NCBI RefSeq assembly: GCF_004345645.1
Contig: NZ_SLWS01000014.1
Span: 62,001 to 126,000 of the forward strand
DNA: 64,000 bases
Direction of reading: 5' to 3'
From: Actinocrispum wychmicini
Lineage (GTDB): Bacteria > Actinomycetota > Actinomycetes > Mycobacteriales > Pseudonocardiaceae
Shown here: piece by piece, positions 24,066 to 33,512 of the stretch
How the letters are laid out: every line of letters begins with the position of its first letter
Numbering within the stretch: position 1 is the first letter of the stretch
The notes under the pieces: model-generated
What the model was told of the DNA's origin: nothing
The model's input: the letters and a program-made list of their open reading frames with translations, nothing else
Database searches by the model: none
Made by a program: the position numbers and the translations under genes

Positions 24066-26396
24066 ATGACTGTTCGGCGGTACCAGGTCGCCACCTTGAT
24101 CGCGGTGGCCTTGGCCATCCTGGTCGTGGTGAACGGTTTCGCGTTGTGGGGCGACCGGCCGGCCCTCTGGGTCGACGACGTCATGCAGCTCACGACCGGT
24201 CTGACCGCGGTGGTCTGCGGCCTGCTGGGCGCGCGCCGGGCACGCGGGGCGCAACGGTGGTGGCGGATGCTGGTCGCGGTCGGGATGCTCGGCTGGTCCG
24301 GTGGTCAGGTCGTGTGGTCGTACTACCAACTCGCCAGCAACGAGGGCCTGCCGTCGCCGTCCCTCGCGGACGTCGGATACCTGTCGTTCCCGGTGTTCGC
24401 GCTGCCCGCGTTGTTCGTGCTGGGGGTCTCGCGGGAACGCCCCGACCGGCAACGGTGGCGGCCCAGCCAGTGGACCGGCCACTTCGGCGTCGCCGTCGTG
24501 CTCGACGGGCTCGTGGTCACCGGGTCGCTGTTCATTCTGGTGTGGACGACGGCCCTCGGCTCGGTGGTGCGGACGGTCGGGCCGGACTCGCTCAAGTGGG
24601 CGGTGGCCATCGCCTACCCGTTGTCGGACCTGGTCGTGGTCGTCGTCGCGGTGTTGCTCGTGGTGTTCGACCGGGTGGACCGGCCGTACCGGCGGAACCT
24701 GCTGCTGCTCGCCGCCGGGATCGTGGCACTGGCGTGCTCGGACAGCATCTTCGCGTACCTGGTGAGCATCGGCGCGGAGAGCATGAAACCTTGGGCCGAC
24801 GCGGGTTTCGTGCTCGGACCGCTGCTGATCTCGTACGCGCTGCTCGCCGCGCCCGGCCGGCGCCGGGAGGACGCGAGCCAGCCCGGCACGGTCGACTGGT
24901 GGCAGTTGGCGTTGCCGTACCTGCCGGTCACCATCGTCGTGCTGGTGATCACCGGCCAGCAGCTGTTCGGCGACGGCCCGGACGCGGTGGTCGCGTGGCT
25001 CGGCGTGCTGGTGATCCTGCTGCTGCTGGCCAGGCAGCTGCTGTCCGTGTTGGACAACCGGCTGCTGCTGCGGCGCGTGTACGAGGGCCAGCAGCAGTTG
25101 GCGTACCAGGCGTTCCACGATCCGTTGACCGGCCTGGCGAACCGGTCGCTGTTCGGCGACCGGATCAACCAGGCGGTCGGCGACCCGACCCGGCAGCCGA
25201 TGATCCTGATCTTCGTCGACCTGGACGACTTCAAGGACGTGAACGACCGGTTCGGCCACGCCGGCGGCGACAGCCTGCTGCACTCGGTGGGCCAGCGCCT
25301 GCTCGGCTGCGTGCGGTCCACCGACACCGTGGCCCGGCTCGGCGGCGACGAGTTCGCGATCCTCCTTGAGGGCGAACAGGATGCGCCCGAAGCGGTCGGC
25401 GAACGAATCCGCAACGCCCTGCGTCAGCCGTTCGCCGTCCACGGAGCGCCGGTGACCGTCCGCGCGAGCATGGGCCTGGTCGTGCCCGATCCGGCCGAGC
25501 CACTGGTCACTTCGGACGTTCTCCTCGGCCGCGCGGACACGTCCATGTACGCGGGCAAGCGCCTCGGCAAGGACACCGCTGTGGTGTACCGCCCGTCCCA
25601 GGACGGGCCGCCGGACTTCCCGACCGCCCTGCGATACGCCCACGGTGCCGTCCCCGTCGGGTTCAGCCTGTCGTTCCAGCCGATCGTCCGGCTCATCGAC
25701 GAACAACCCACCGCCGTGGAAGCGCTGGCGCGGTGGACCGCGCCGGACGGCACCCACGTGTCCCCGGAGGCGTTCGTGCCGGCGGCCGAAGCGGCCGGTC
25801 TCGGCGCCGAACTCGACGCCCTGGTGCTGGACATGGCCTGCCGGCAGATGACCGCCGCCGGCCTGGACGTGGCCGTGCACGTCAACGTGGGCGCCAGCCG
25901 GTTAGGCACGCCGGAGCTGGAACGGACCGTCCGGGCGGCCCTGGACCGCTACCGGCTGGCCGCGGGTCAGCTCGTCGTGGAGATCACCGAGGCGGTTCCC
26001 GTCCCCGACCTGGCCGCGGGCGCCGACGCCATCCGCCGTCTGCAGTCCCTGGGCGTCCGGGTCGCGCTGGACGACTTCGGCGCGGGCTACAGCTCGCTCA
26101 CCTACCTGCACGCCTTACCCGTGGATCTGATCAAACTCGACCGCGCCCTGACCACCGGCGTCCACCCGGACCGTGACGAGAAGCTGTGCCGTTCCTTGGT
26201 GGCCCTGTGCGCCGACCTGGGCCTGGCCATCGTGGCCGAGGGCATCGAGACGGCCGCCCAGACCGAACTGATCACCCGCGCCGGCTGCACCATGGCCCAG
26301 GGCTACCGCTTCGGCCGCCCAGCACCGCTCACCACCCTCGGCCTGACCGGCAACCCACTCGTCCACGGGAGTGGATCGATGGGGGACAGCCGGTAG
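24066..26396 (+). CDS. Membrane GGDEF/EAL cyclic-di-GMP protein
   Basis: A 776-residue protein. Residues 1-310 hold about eight to ten membrane segments (VATLIALALAILVVVNGF... to LLLLARQLLSVLD). The GGDEF domain (about 340-500) has ARLGGDEFAILL and, five residues before it, RSTD, an intact inhibitory I-site. The EAL domain (about 520-770) has VEALARW, VEITE, LDDFGAGYSS, IKLDR and VAEGIE, all catalytic positions kept. It can therefore be bifunctional for making and degrading c-di-GMP, which represses development in streptomycetes. The sensor input is unknown. Confidence 0.92.
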   Translation: MTVRRYQVATLIAVALAILVVVNGFALWGDRPALWVDDVMQLTTGLTAVVCGLLGARRARGAQRWWRMLVAVGMLGWSGGQVVWSYYQLASNEGLPSPSLADVGYLSFPVFALPALFVLGVSRERPDRQRWRPSQWTGHFGVAVVLDGLVVTGSLFILVWTTALGSVVRTVGPDSLKWAVAIAYPLSDLVVVVVAVLLVVFDRVDRPYRRNLLLLAAGIVALACSDSIFAYLVSIGAESMKPWADAGFVLGPLLISYALLAAPGRRREDASQPGTVDWWQLALPYLPVTIVVLVITGQQLFGDGPDAVVAWLGVLVILLLLARQLLSVLDNRLLLRRVYEGQQQLAYQAFHDPLTGLANRSLFGDRINQAVGDPTRQPMILIFVDLDDFKDVNDRFGHAGGDSLLHSVGQRLLGCVRSTDTVARLGGDEFAILLEGEQDAPEAVGERIRNALRQPFAVHGAPVTVRASMGLVVPDPAEPLVTSDVLLGRADTSMYAGKRLGKDTAVVYRPSQDGPPDFPTALRYAHGAVPVGFSLSFQPIVRLIDEQPTAVEALARWTAPDGTHVSPEAFVPAAEAAGLGAELDALVLDMACRQMTAAGLDVAVHVNVGASRLGTPELERTVRAALDRYRLAAGQLVVEITEAVPVPDLAAGADAIRRLQSLGVRVALDDFGAGYSSLTYLHALPVDLIKLDRALTTGVHPDRDEKLCRSLVALCADLGLAIVAEGIETAAQTELITRAGCTMAQGYRFGRPAPLTTLGLTGNPLVHGSGSMGDSR

Positions 26397-26454
26397 ATCG
26401 GGGTGGGGGTTTGCCCGGTTCCTGACGGTGTGGGTGATCCATACCGTTCCCGGC

Positions 26455-27855
26455 ATGAGAATTCGATCTTCAGTGCTGGTCGCGGCGCTGAGTATGGGCC
26501 TGTTCGGTGGGGTGGCGAGTGCCGCGCCCGGGGTGTCGAGCGATGGTGTGTGGCGGATGGACGGGTACGGCACGGTCCTGTCCATCGTTGGCGACACCAT
26601 GTCGGTGTACCAGACCACCAAGATCAGTTGCCTGCATTACCAGGACCTGACCAGGCAGCGGACCGAGCCCAACGGGGACCTGCGGTTCGTGCACAGCGGC
26701 ACCACGAGCCCCGAGGGCAAGGTCAAGATCCAGACGTTCTCGCCCCGGGGCCGCGACCGCGCCCGGCTGCAGCCGGACGGCCTGGTCGGCGACCGGGGCC
26801 TGGTCCGGGTGCCTGCCCTGCCGCCGGGCTGCGGCCAGCCCGTGCCGAGCGACCGGCTGAGCACGTTCGACGTGTTCTGGCAGACCTTTCCCGAGCAGTA
26901 CCCGTTCTTCGCCGCCAAGGGATACGACTGGCAGCGGGCGCGGGACATCTACCGTCCCCAGGTGAAACCGGACATGTCCGACGACGACTTCTTCCAGCTG
27001 CTCACCCAGATGATCGAGCCGCTGCACGACGCGCACACCCGGATCATGGCTCCCGGCCGGAACTTCGTGGGCTTCCGGCCGAACACGATCCTGCCGACCC
27101 CGCCGTACAACCAACAGATCCAGGACTTCATCGAACGGCGTGACATCGGCGGCAAGCTCACACGGTATGCCAACGGCATCATCGGATACGCGGACCTGCC
27201 CGACAAGATCGGCTACCTGCGGATCGCGGCGTTCGCCGGGTTCACTGACACCGAGGACCCGGCCGAGATGGCGACCGTGCTCGACAACGCGCTCGACGAC
27301 ATCCTGACCCCGGCCCGAACCTCCGGTCCGGGCAAGCTCCGCGGGCTGGTCCTCGACCTGCGGTTCAACGGCGGCGGGCTCGACTCGCTGGGGCAACGGC
27401 TCGCGTCCAGGCTCACTGACAAACCGTTCTTCGCGTACTCGAAGCGTGCCCGCGACTGCGTCGACGACCCGAGCCGGTTCACGAAACCGCAGGACTTCAC
27501 GATCACGCCGTCGGCGAAGTCGAAGTACACCGGCCCGATCGCGCTGCTGACCAGCGGGTCACAGGGCAGCGCCGGGGAGACGTTCACCCAGGCGATGACG
27601 CAACGGACCCCCGCGCCGCTGCGGATCGGCGAGAACACCCAAGGCGTCTTCTCCGACATGCTGGTGCGTGAGCTGCCCAACGGGTGGATCTTCGCGTTGC
27701 CGAACGAGGAGTACCTGACCGCCACCGGCCGGACGTACGACGGCGCCGGTATCCCGCCGCACATCCGGACCCCGGTTTTCGGCGCGGAACTGGCCCAGGG
27801 CAAGGACTCCGCGTTCGACCGCGCGTTGGCCGAATTCCGCCGTCAGCGTTCGTAG
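26455..27855 (+). CDS. Secreted S41-family peptidase
   Basis: A 466-residue protein with a signal peptide (SSVLVAALSMGLFGGVASAAPG). The C-terminal processing-type peptidase part has GKLRGLVLDLRFNGGGLDS, IALLTSGSQGSAGETFTQAM (nucleophile Ser in GSAGE) and RTPAPLRIGENTQGVFS. A PDZ domain is not obvious; a tail-specific-protease N-terminal module instead spans residues 40-160. Expected to cleave misfolded or substrate proteins outside the membrane. The 3' end overlaps the convergent DHFR-like gene by 13 bp. Confidence 0.85.
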   Translation: MRIRSSVLVAALSMGLFGGVASAAPGVSSDGVWRMDGYGTVLSIVGDTMSVYQTTKISCLHYQDLTRQRTEPNGDLRFVHSGTTSPEGKVKIQTFSPRGRDRARLQPDGLVGDRGLVRVPALPPGCGQPVPSDRLSTFDVFWQTFPEQYPFFAAKGYDWQRARDIYRPQVKPDMSDDDFFQLLTQMIEPLHDAHTRIMAPGRNFVGFRPNTILPTPPYNQQIQDFIERRDIGGKLTRYANGIIGYADLPDKIGYLRIAAFAGFTDTEDPAEMATVLDNALDDILTPARTSGPGKLRGLVLDLRFNGGGLDSLGQRLASRLTDKPFFAYSKRARDCVDDPSRFTKPQDFTITPSAKSKYTGPIALLTSGSQGSAGETFTQAMTQRTPAPLRIGENTQGVFSDMLVRELPNGWIFALPNEEYLTATGRTYDGAGIPPHIRTPVFGAELAQGKDSAFDRALAEFRRQRS

Positions 27856-28382
27856 ACCAGGAGCAACACACCGTCTGGACCGACCGGCGTCGCCGATGCG
27901 AGCTTCAGCTTCACCGGCGCGCCGGTCTTGAACAGCTTGCGCCCGCCGCCGAGAACGATCGGGAACACGATCAGCCGCAGTTCGTCCACCAAGCCGTGGT
28001 CCAGCAACGCGTGCACCAGCGTTGCGCTGCCGTGCACGACGATGTCGCCGGTCGCGGCGGCCTTCAGTTCGGACACCTGGTCGGCGAGGTCGCCGCCCAG
28101 CACAGTGGTGTTCCCCCACTGTGGATTCCGCAGGGTGGACGACACGACGTACTTCGGCAACGAGTTGAACTTGTCCGCGAACTCGCCCTGTTCCCCAGGC
28201 CAGGACCGGGCGAACTCCTCGTACGTGACCCGGCCGTACAGCTGGCATTCGCTGTTCATGGTCTCGAACAGCTTGAACTCGCCCGCCTCGGGGCCCTGGT
28301 CGAACTGGCCGGCCCAGTCGCCGGCGGGGTCCTCCACGACGCCGTCGAGGGACATGAATTCGGAGACCACCAGTCTGCCCAT
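27843..28382 (-). CDS. Dihydrofolate reductase-like (RibD C-terminal type) protein
   Basis: A 179-residue Rossmann-like protein with FMSLDGVVEDP at the start, YGRVTYEEFA, PKYVVSSTL, GDIVVHGSATLVHALLDHGLVDELRL and FPIVLGGGRKLF, the pattern of actinobacterial DHFR-family reductases (RibD C-terminal). Such proteins bind NADPH and are usually not true DHFR; their substrate is unknown. A secreted-type cyclase gene starts upstream in the same direction (10 bp gap), so the two may be one transcript. Confidence 0.85.
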   Translation of the reverse strand: MGRLVVSEFMSLDGVVEDPAGDWAGQFDQGPEAGEFKLFETMNSECQLYGRVTYEEFARSWPGEQGEFADKFNSLPKYVVSSTLRNPQWGNTTVLGGDLADQVSELKAAATGDIVVHGSATLVHALLDHGLVDELRLIVFPIVLGGGRKLFKTGAPVKLKLASATPVGPDGVLLLVYER

Positions 28383-28392
28383 GTCCAGCTCC

Positions 28393-29208
28393 TTACCGGG
28401 GGATGAGGCCGAAGATGGTGGCGGTGGAGCCGGCGCCGTTGCGGTTGATCGGGCCGCCGGCCAGGATCCAGGCCCCGGTGGCCGGGAGTTTCGCCAGGTT
28501 GGCCAGGATCTCCAGGCTGATCCGGTGGCGTTGGTAGACCAGTTTGGACACCGTGAACGTCTCTTCGATGCCGACGTCCGGGCTGAACGTGTCGATGCCG
28601 GTGCCGCCGGTGCGGCCGATCCGTCCGGTGTCGATCAGCCAGCGGACCGTCGGGATGGCGAAGCCCGGCTGGTGGATGACACCGTTGGCGTCCAGGTTGG
28701 GGAACGCGGGCGTGCCCCACCGGGACTCCCAGCCGGTCCACAGGATCACCATGGAGTTGTTGGGGATGCGGCCGTGCTGGCGCTCCCACTCCTTGATGTC
28801 GTCGACGGTGACCGCGTAGTCGTCGTGGCCACGGACCTTGGCCCGGACGTCGATCTTGACGGCCGGCAGGAACAGGTCACCCGGGTCCATCTGGTCGGCC
28901 AGCGGCTCACCCTTGTTGAAGTGGCCGGGCGCTCCCCAGTGCGTGCCGGTGTGTTCGCCTTCGCGGACGTACTGCAGGAAGTAGCCGTCCTTGGGGATGG
29001 TGGCGATGGTCTCCAACGTGAACGCCGGGTCGCCCGGGAACACGTTGGTCTTGGCGGGGTCGTTGACGTGCGAGAGGCTTACCAGGCTGAGCTGATCAAG
29101 CCGGACCGGCGGCGCCGCGGCGGCCTGCGCGGTGCGCCCACCCGGCCACGATAAGGCCCCGAACAGTCCGGCTGCGGCGGCGCCGAGCGCCCTGCGTCGT
29201 GATGGCAT
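28393..29208 (-). CDS. Cyclase-family hydrolase with Tat-like leader
   Basis: A 271-residue protein of the kynurenine formamidase-like cyclase family. The motif HTGTHWGAPGHF matches the HxGTHxDAPxH metal site except that Asp is replaced by Gly. MVILWTGWESRWG and ILAGGPINRNG follow. The N-terminus has the twin arginine SRRRALGAAAAGLFGALSW and a cleavage region AQAAA. It should hydrolyse or cyclise an amide outside the cytoplasmic membrane. An upstream GTG at 29214 is an alternative start. The next gene downstream is the DHFR-like protein. Confidence 0.85.
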   Translation of the reverse strand: MPSRRRALGAAAAGLFGALSWPGGRTAQAAAAPPVRLDQLSLVSLSHVNDPAKTNVFPGDPAFTLETIATIPKDGYFLQYVREGEHTGTHWGAPGHFNKGEPLADQMDPGDLFLPAVKIDVRAKVRGHDDYAVTVDDIKEWERQHGRIPNNSMVILWTGWESRWGTPAFPNLDANGVIHQPGFAIPTVRWLIDTGRIGRTGGTGIDTFSPDVGIEETFTVSKLVYQRHRISLEILANLAKLPATGAWILAGGPINRNGAGSTATIFGLIPR

Positions 29209-29239
29209 GCGCACACCCTAAGCACGCCATCGTCGCAAG

Positions 29240-29506
29240 TCAGCCCGCTGTGTTGTGAACGAAGCACCAGCGCCAGGACTCACCGGGCTCGAACGAGCGG
29301 ATCACCGGGTGGCCGGCGTCGGCCGCGTGCCGGCTCGCGTGCTTCTCGGTGGACGAGTCGCAGCAGCCGACCTTCCCGCAGGTCAGGCACAGCCGCAGGT
29401 GCACCCACGTGGTGCCCTGGGCCAGGCAGTCCTCGCAGCCGTCCTCGGTGCTCGGCGTCGGTTCCGCACCGAGCGTAGCGATGTCGGCACAGGTAGTTGG
29501 GGCCAC
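29240..29506 (-). CDS. UBP-type zinc-finger protein
   Basis: An 88-residue protein with a GTG start after GGAGG. The Cys/His ladder runs CEDCLAQG ... LRLCLTCGKVGCCDSS ... HASRHAADAGHPVIRSF ... WCFVH, the ZnF-UBP pattern that binds the C-terminal glycine of ubiquitin-like proteins in eukaryotes and is of unknown use in bacteria. It is divergent from the REC-TrxR-like gene (68 bp apart) and belongs to a conserved three-gene neighbourhood with it and the following sensor. I infer a redox or protein-tagging link. Confidence 0.85.
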   Translation of the reverse strand: MAPTTCADIATLGAEPTPSTEDGCEDCLAQGTTWVHLRLCLTCGKVGCCDSSTEKHASRHAADAGHPVIRSFEPGESWRWCFVHNTAG

Positions 29507-29574
29507 AGACCCTCCTTGGTGTCGGTCACCAGCGAAACTACGCTGTTTTGACGTTGGATGCTTGACTGGGGACC

Positions 29575-31251
29575 ATGACGACATCTCTGCCTGACCGGGT
29601 GGCCAAGCCCTCGATCCTCACGGTCGACGACGACCCCGGGGTCTCCCGGTCCGTCGCCCGGGACCTGCGCAGGCAGTACGGCGAGACGTACCGGATCGTG
29701 CGGGCCGAGTCCGGCCCGCAGGCCCTGGAGGCGTTGAACGAGATCAAGCTGCGCGGCGAAGAGGTCGCGGCGGTGCTGGCGGACTACCGGATGCCGCAGA
29801 TGAGCGGGATCGAGTTCCTCGAGGCGGCGATGGACCTGTTCCCGGCCGCCAAGCGGGTGCTGTTGACGGCGTACGCCGACACCGACGCCGCGATCCAGGC
29901 GATCAACGTGGTCGACCTGGACCACTATCTGTTGAAGCCGTGGGACCCGCCGGAGGAGAAGCTCTACCCGGTGCTGGACGACCTGCTGGCCAGCTGGCTG
30001 GCCACCGACCGGCAGCCGGTGCAGCAGGTGCGGGTGATCGGCCACCGCTGGTCGTCGCGGTCCTACGAGGTCCGGGACTTCCTGGCCCGCAACTCGGTGC
30101 CGTACCGCTGGTACGAGCTGGCCGACGGCGAGTGCGAGGCCCGCCGGCTGCTGACGGCCGCGGGCGAGGACGGCGCCCGGCTGCCGGTGGTGGTCACCCC
30201 GGAGGGTGACCCGCTGATCGAGCCGTCCGACGCGGAACTGGCCGCACGAGTGGGCCTGAGCACGACGCCGTCGACGGACTTCTACGACCTGATCGTGATC
30301 GGCGGCGGCCCGGCCGGCCTGGGCGCGGCGGTGTACGGCGGCTCCGAGGGGCTGCGGACCGTGCTGGTGGAACGGCTGGCGACCGGCGGGCAGGCCGGCA
30401 CGAGCAGCCGGATCGAGAACTACCTGGGGTTCCCGGACGGCGTGTCCGGCGAGCAGCTCACCGACCGGGCCCGGCGGCAGGCGTTGAAGTTCAACGTGGA
30501 GATCCTCACCACGCGGGACGTGGTCGCGTTGGAGGCCCGGGGCTCGGCCCGGGTCGTGCGGTTCGGTGACGGCACGGAGTTGGCCGCGCACACCGTGATT
30601 CTCGCCACCGGCGTCTCGTACCGGACGTTGGACGCGCCCGGTCTGGACGGTTTGGCCGGCAGGGGAGTGTTCTACGGCGCGGCCACCACGGAAGGACCCA
30701 GCTGCGCGGGCAGTGACGTCTACCTGGTCGGTGGCGCGAACTCCGCCGGGCAGGCCGCGATGTACTTCGCGAGGCACGCGAGTGACGTGCACATCGTGGT
30801 GCGGGCGGACTCGCTCGACCGGTCCATGTCCCGGTACCTGATCGACCAGATCGGCGAGGTGAAGAACATCCACGTGCTGCCGTGCACGGAGGTCGTCGGC
30901 GGTACCGGCGCCGAGCATCTCGAAACGCTTACGTTGCGGCACAACAAATCCGGTGAGGAACAGACCGTGCCGGCGGGCTGGCTGTTCGCGTTCATCGGGG
31001 CCGCGCCGCGCACCGACTGGCTGGACGGGACGTTGGCCCGCGACGAGCGCGGCTTCGTGCTCGCCGGGCCCGACCTGGGGATTCCGCCCGGCTGGCCGCT
31101 GGACCGGCCGCCGTACCACCTGGAGACGAGCCTGCCCGGCGTGTTCGTCGCGGGCGACGTGCGCGCGGACTCGGTGAAACGAGTGGCTTCGGCGGTCGGC
31201 GAAGGCGCCATGGCCGTCACGCTGGTCCACCGCTATCTGGAAAGGTCCTGA
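29575..31251 (+). CDS. Response-regulator/thioredoxin-reductase-like fusion
   Basis: A 558-residue protein. Residues 13-140 are a receiver domain: acidic pocket Asp18/Asp19, phosphoacceptor Asp70 (LADYRMPQMSG), Lys121 (LLKPW). Residues 148-225 resemble glutaredoxin (RVIGHRWSSRSYEVRDFL, NSVPY, LPVVV) but the CxxC is WSSR, so it has no redox cysteines. Residues 238-558 are an FAD/NAD reductase: GGGPAGLGAAVYG, SSRIENYLGFP, VGGANSAGQAA and VFVAGDVR. The active-site CxxC of thioredoxin reductase is reduced to Cys377 plus Ser380 (SCAGSD). It is followed by a cNMP/HATPase sensor. The receiver may control the reductase, but the substrate is unknown. Confidence 0.9.
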   Translation: MTTSLPDRVAKPSILTVDDDPGVSRSVARDLRRQYGETYRIVRAESGPQALEALNEIKLRGEEVAAVLADYRMPQMSGIEFLEAAMDLFPAAKRVLLTAYADTDAAIQAINVVDLDHYLLKPWDPPEEKLYPVLDDLLASWLATDRQPVQQVRVIGHRWSSRSYEVRDFLARNSVPYRWYELADGECEARRLLTAAGEDGARLPVVVTPEGDPLIEPSDAELAARVGLSTTPSTDFYDLIVIGGGPAGLGAAVYGGSEGLRTVLVERLATGGQAGTSSRIENYLGFPDGVSGEQLTDRARRQALKFNVEILTTRDVVALEARGSARVVRFGDGTELAAHTVILATGVSYRTLDAPGLDGLAGRGVFYGAATTEGPSCAGSDVYLVGGANSAGQAAMYFARHASDVHIVVRADSLDRSMSRYLIDQIGEVKNIHVLPCTEVVGGTGAEHLETLTLRHNKSGEEQTVPAGWLFAFIGAAPRTDWLDGTLARDERGFVLAGPDLGIPPGWPLDRPPYHLETSLPGVFVAGDVRADSVKRVASAVGEGAMAVTLVHRYLERS

Positions 31252-31252
31252 C

Positions 31253-32683
31253 GTGGAAGAGAAACTGACCGCCGACGACCTGCGCGAGCTGTTCCTGTTC
31301 GAGAAGCTCGACGACGACCAGCTCGCGTGGCTGGCGCACCACGGCCAGGTGGAGACGCGTTCGGCGGGCGCCACGGTGCACGACGAGGGCGAGCCGGCGA
31401 CGTGCTTCTTCGTTCTGCTCGAAGGCACGGTCGCGTTGAGCCGCAACATCGGCGGCGAACGGGTCGAGATGAACCGGACCGATCACGTCGGCTCGTACTT
31501 CGGCGCCACCCAGGTGTACCTGGCGGCGGACGTCGCCGCCAACCAGAAGTACATGGCGAGCGTCGAGTCCGTCACGGACACCAAGATGTTCCAGCTGCCG
31601 GCCGAGGAGTTCGGGCCGGTGGTGCGGGAGTGGTTCCCGATGGCCGTGCATCTGCTTGAGGGCCTGTACTTCGGGATGCAGAACACCCAGCGCGCGGTCA
31701 ACCAGCGGGAACGCCTGCTGGCGTTGGGTTCCCTGTCGGCCGGCCTCACCCACGAGCTGAACAACCCGGCCGCCGCCGCGGTTCGCGCGACCGCCGCGCT
31801 GCGTGAACGCGTGGCCGGGATGCGGCACAAACTCGCCATGCTGGCCAACGGGACCGTCGACCAGAGGACCCTGACGGCGTTGGTGAAGCTGCAGGAGAAC
31901 GCGGTCGAGCGCGTCGCCAAGGCGCCGAAGCTTGGCCCGATGGAGGCCAGCGACCGCGAGGACGAGGTCGGGGACTGGCTGGAGGGACACGGCATCCAGG
32001 GCGGCTGGGACCTCGCGCCGACCCTGGTGGCCGGCGGCCTGGACGTGGAGTGGCTGGCCGAGGCGGTCGACCTGTGTCCACAGGCGACGACCGAGGCGGC
32101 GGTCCGCTGGATCGCGTACACGGTCGAGACCGAGACGCTGATGAACGAGATCGAGGACGCCACCACCAGGGTGTCCACTTTGGTCGGTGCGGCCAAGCAG
32201 TACTCGCAGATGGACCGGGCGCCGTTCCAGGTGGTCGACATCCACGAGCTGCTCGACTCGACGCTGGTGATGCTGGGCGCCAAGTTCGGTGCCGGCGTCG
32301 ACCTGGTCAAGGACTACGACCGGGCGCTGCCGCCGTTGCCGGCCTACGCGGCCGAGCTCAACCAGGTGTGGACGAACCTGATCGACAACGCGATCGCCGC
32401 GATGGACGGCACCGGAACCCTGACCGTGCGGACGTTCCGCGAGGACACGTGCCTGGTGGTGGAGATCGGCGACACCGGCACCGGGATCCCGCCGGACATC
32501 AAGGACCGGATCTTCGAGCCGTTCTTCACCACCAAGGCGGTCGGCCAGGGCACCGGTCTCGGCCTGGACATCTCGTGGCGGATCGTGGTCAAGAAACACC
32601 ACGGCGACATCCGGGTCGAGTCCGTGCCCGGCGACACCCGCTTCCAGGTCGTGCTGCCGTTGACTGTTCCCGAGGAGGCCTGA
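31253..32683 (+). CDS. Cyclic-nucleotide-domain/HATPase sensor kinase
   Basis: A 476-residue protein. Residues about 10-135 are a CRP-like cyclic-nucleotide-binding domain (AGATVHDEGEPATCFFVLLEG, FGATQVYLA). Residues about 155-190 contain SLSAGLTHELNNPAAAA, the HisKA-like H box with the phospho-His. The HATPase_c domain spans about 350-470: N box LNQVWTNLIDNAIAAM, G1 IGDTGTGIPPD, F box FEPFFTTK and G2 GQGTGLGLDIS. GTG start, one base after the stop of the REC-TrxR-like gene, so the two are coupled and likely form a sensor-receiver pair. Soluble. Confidence 0.88.
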   Translation: MEEKLTADDLRELFLFEKLDDDQLAWLAHHGQVETRSAGATVHDEGEPATCFFVLLEGTVALSRNIGGERVEMNRTDHVGSYFGATQVYLAADVAANQKYMASVESVTDTKMFQLPAEEFGPVVREWFPMAVHLLEGLYFGMQNTQRAVNQRERLLALGSLSAGLTHELNNPAAAAVRATAALRERVAGMRHKLAMLANGTVDQRTLTALVKLQENAVERVAKAPKLGPMEASDREDEVGDWLEGHGIQGGWDLAPTLVAGGLDVEWLAEAVDLCPQATTEAAVRWIAYTVETETLMNEIEDATTRVSTLVGAAKQYSQMDRAPFQVVDIHELLDSTLVMLGAKFGAGVDLVKDYDRALPPLPAYAAELNQVWTNLIDNAIAAMDGTGTLTVRTFREDTCLVVEIGDTGTGIPPDIKDRIFEPFFTTKAVGQGTGLGLDISWRIVVKKHHGDIRVESVPGDTRFQVVLPLTVPEEA

Positions 32684-32684
32684 T

Positions 32685-33428
32685 TCAGTAGTCGGCGAGG
32701 AACTCGGCGAGGGCCTTGGCACCCCGCGCCGGGTCCTGCAGCATCCACCAGTGGCCGAGGCCGTCCAGGACGGTGACCTGCGAGCCGAACCGGTCGGCCG
32801 CGCGCCTGGCCAGTGTCTCGCCGCCGACGCACGGGTCCTCGCTCGACACGATCGCCAGGCCGCGGCGACGTTCGGCCCGTTCCAGGTCCCGGCCCCACTC
32901 GGCCATCGCCGGCGGCTTTGCCGACCGGTACAGGGCGAGGATGCACCGGGCCATGTCCTCGGTCATCGCCTCGGCACAGGCCCGCGCCGCCTCGGGTGTC
33001 ATGCCCAGTGGCACGTATGCCGCGGCGCGCTCCTCGACCGACAGGCCGACCATCGCGTTGACCGCGGTCTCGCCGGCGCCGTCGGTCTGCCAGGTCTGGG
33101 CCAGCGGATGCCACACGTACTCGGGGTCCGCGGCGCCGACCACGTCCGTCGCCCACGAGCGGATCAGGTCCGGCCTGGTCGCGGCCACCCGCTGGACGTG
33201 CAGGCCGCCCCAGTCGTGGCCGACCAGGTCGATCGGCCCGGGGACGGCTTCCAGTTCGGCGACCAGCCACCGGGCGTAGTCGTCCGCGGTCGCGCCGAAC
33301 CCGGATGGGACAGGCGCGCCGAAACCGGGCGGGGACAACGTGATCACGTCGGCCCGGCCCAGCTCGGCCCGCAGCGGCCCCCAGACCGCCGCGGCCTCCG
33401 GGACGCCGTGGACGAGAACGACGGGCAT
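32685..33428 (-). CDS. Alpha/beta hydrolase
   Basis: A 247-residue protein with ATG after GGAGG. Motifs are VVLVHGVPEAAAVW (oxyanion loop), VGHDWGGLHV (nucleophile Asp in GHDWGG, the haloalkane dehalogenase/epoxide-hydrolase-like elbow), SSEDPC and GLGHWWMLQDP (His). An Asp nucleophile is typical of epoxide hydrolases and dehalogenases rather than of esterases. No signal. The divergent HTH gene begins 84 bp away. Confidence 0.85.
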   Translation of the reverse strand: MPVVLVHGVPEAAAVWGPLRAELGRADVITLSPPGFGAPVPSGFGATADDYARWLVAELEAVPGPIDLVGHDWGGLHVQRVAATRPDLIRSWATDVVGAADPEYVWHPLAQTWQTDGAGETAVNAMVGLSVEERAAAYVPLGMTPEAARACAEAMTEDMARCILALYRSAKPPAMAEWGRDLERAERRRGLAIVSSEDPCVGGETLARRAADRFGSQVTVLDGLGHWWMLQDPARGAKALAEFLADY

Positions 33429-33512
33429 GGCGATTCCTCCCTTGTCGATGCGATCAATTCCCAACCTACGGCACGAACCAGGGGCACAATTGGGGAGCGA
33501 GGGAGGGGACTC

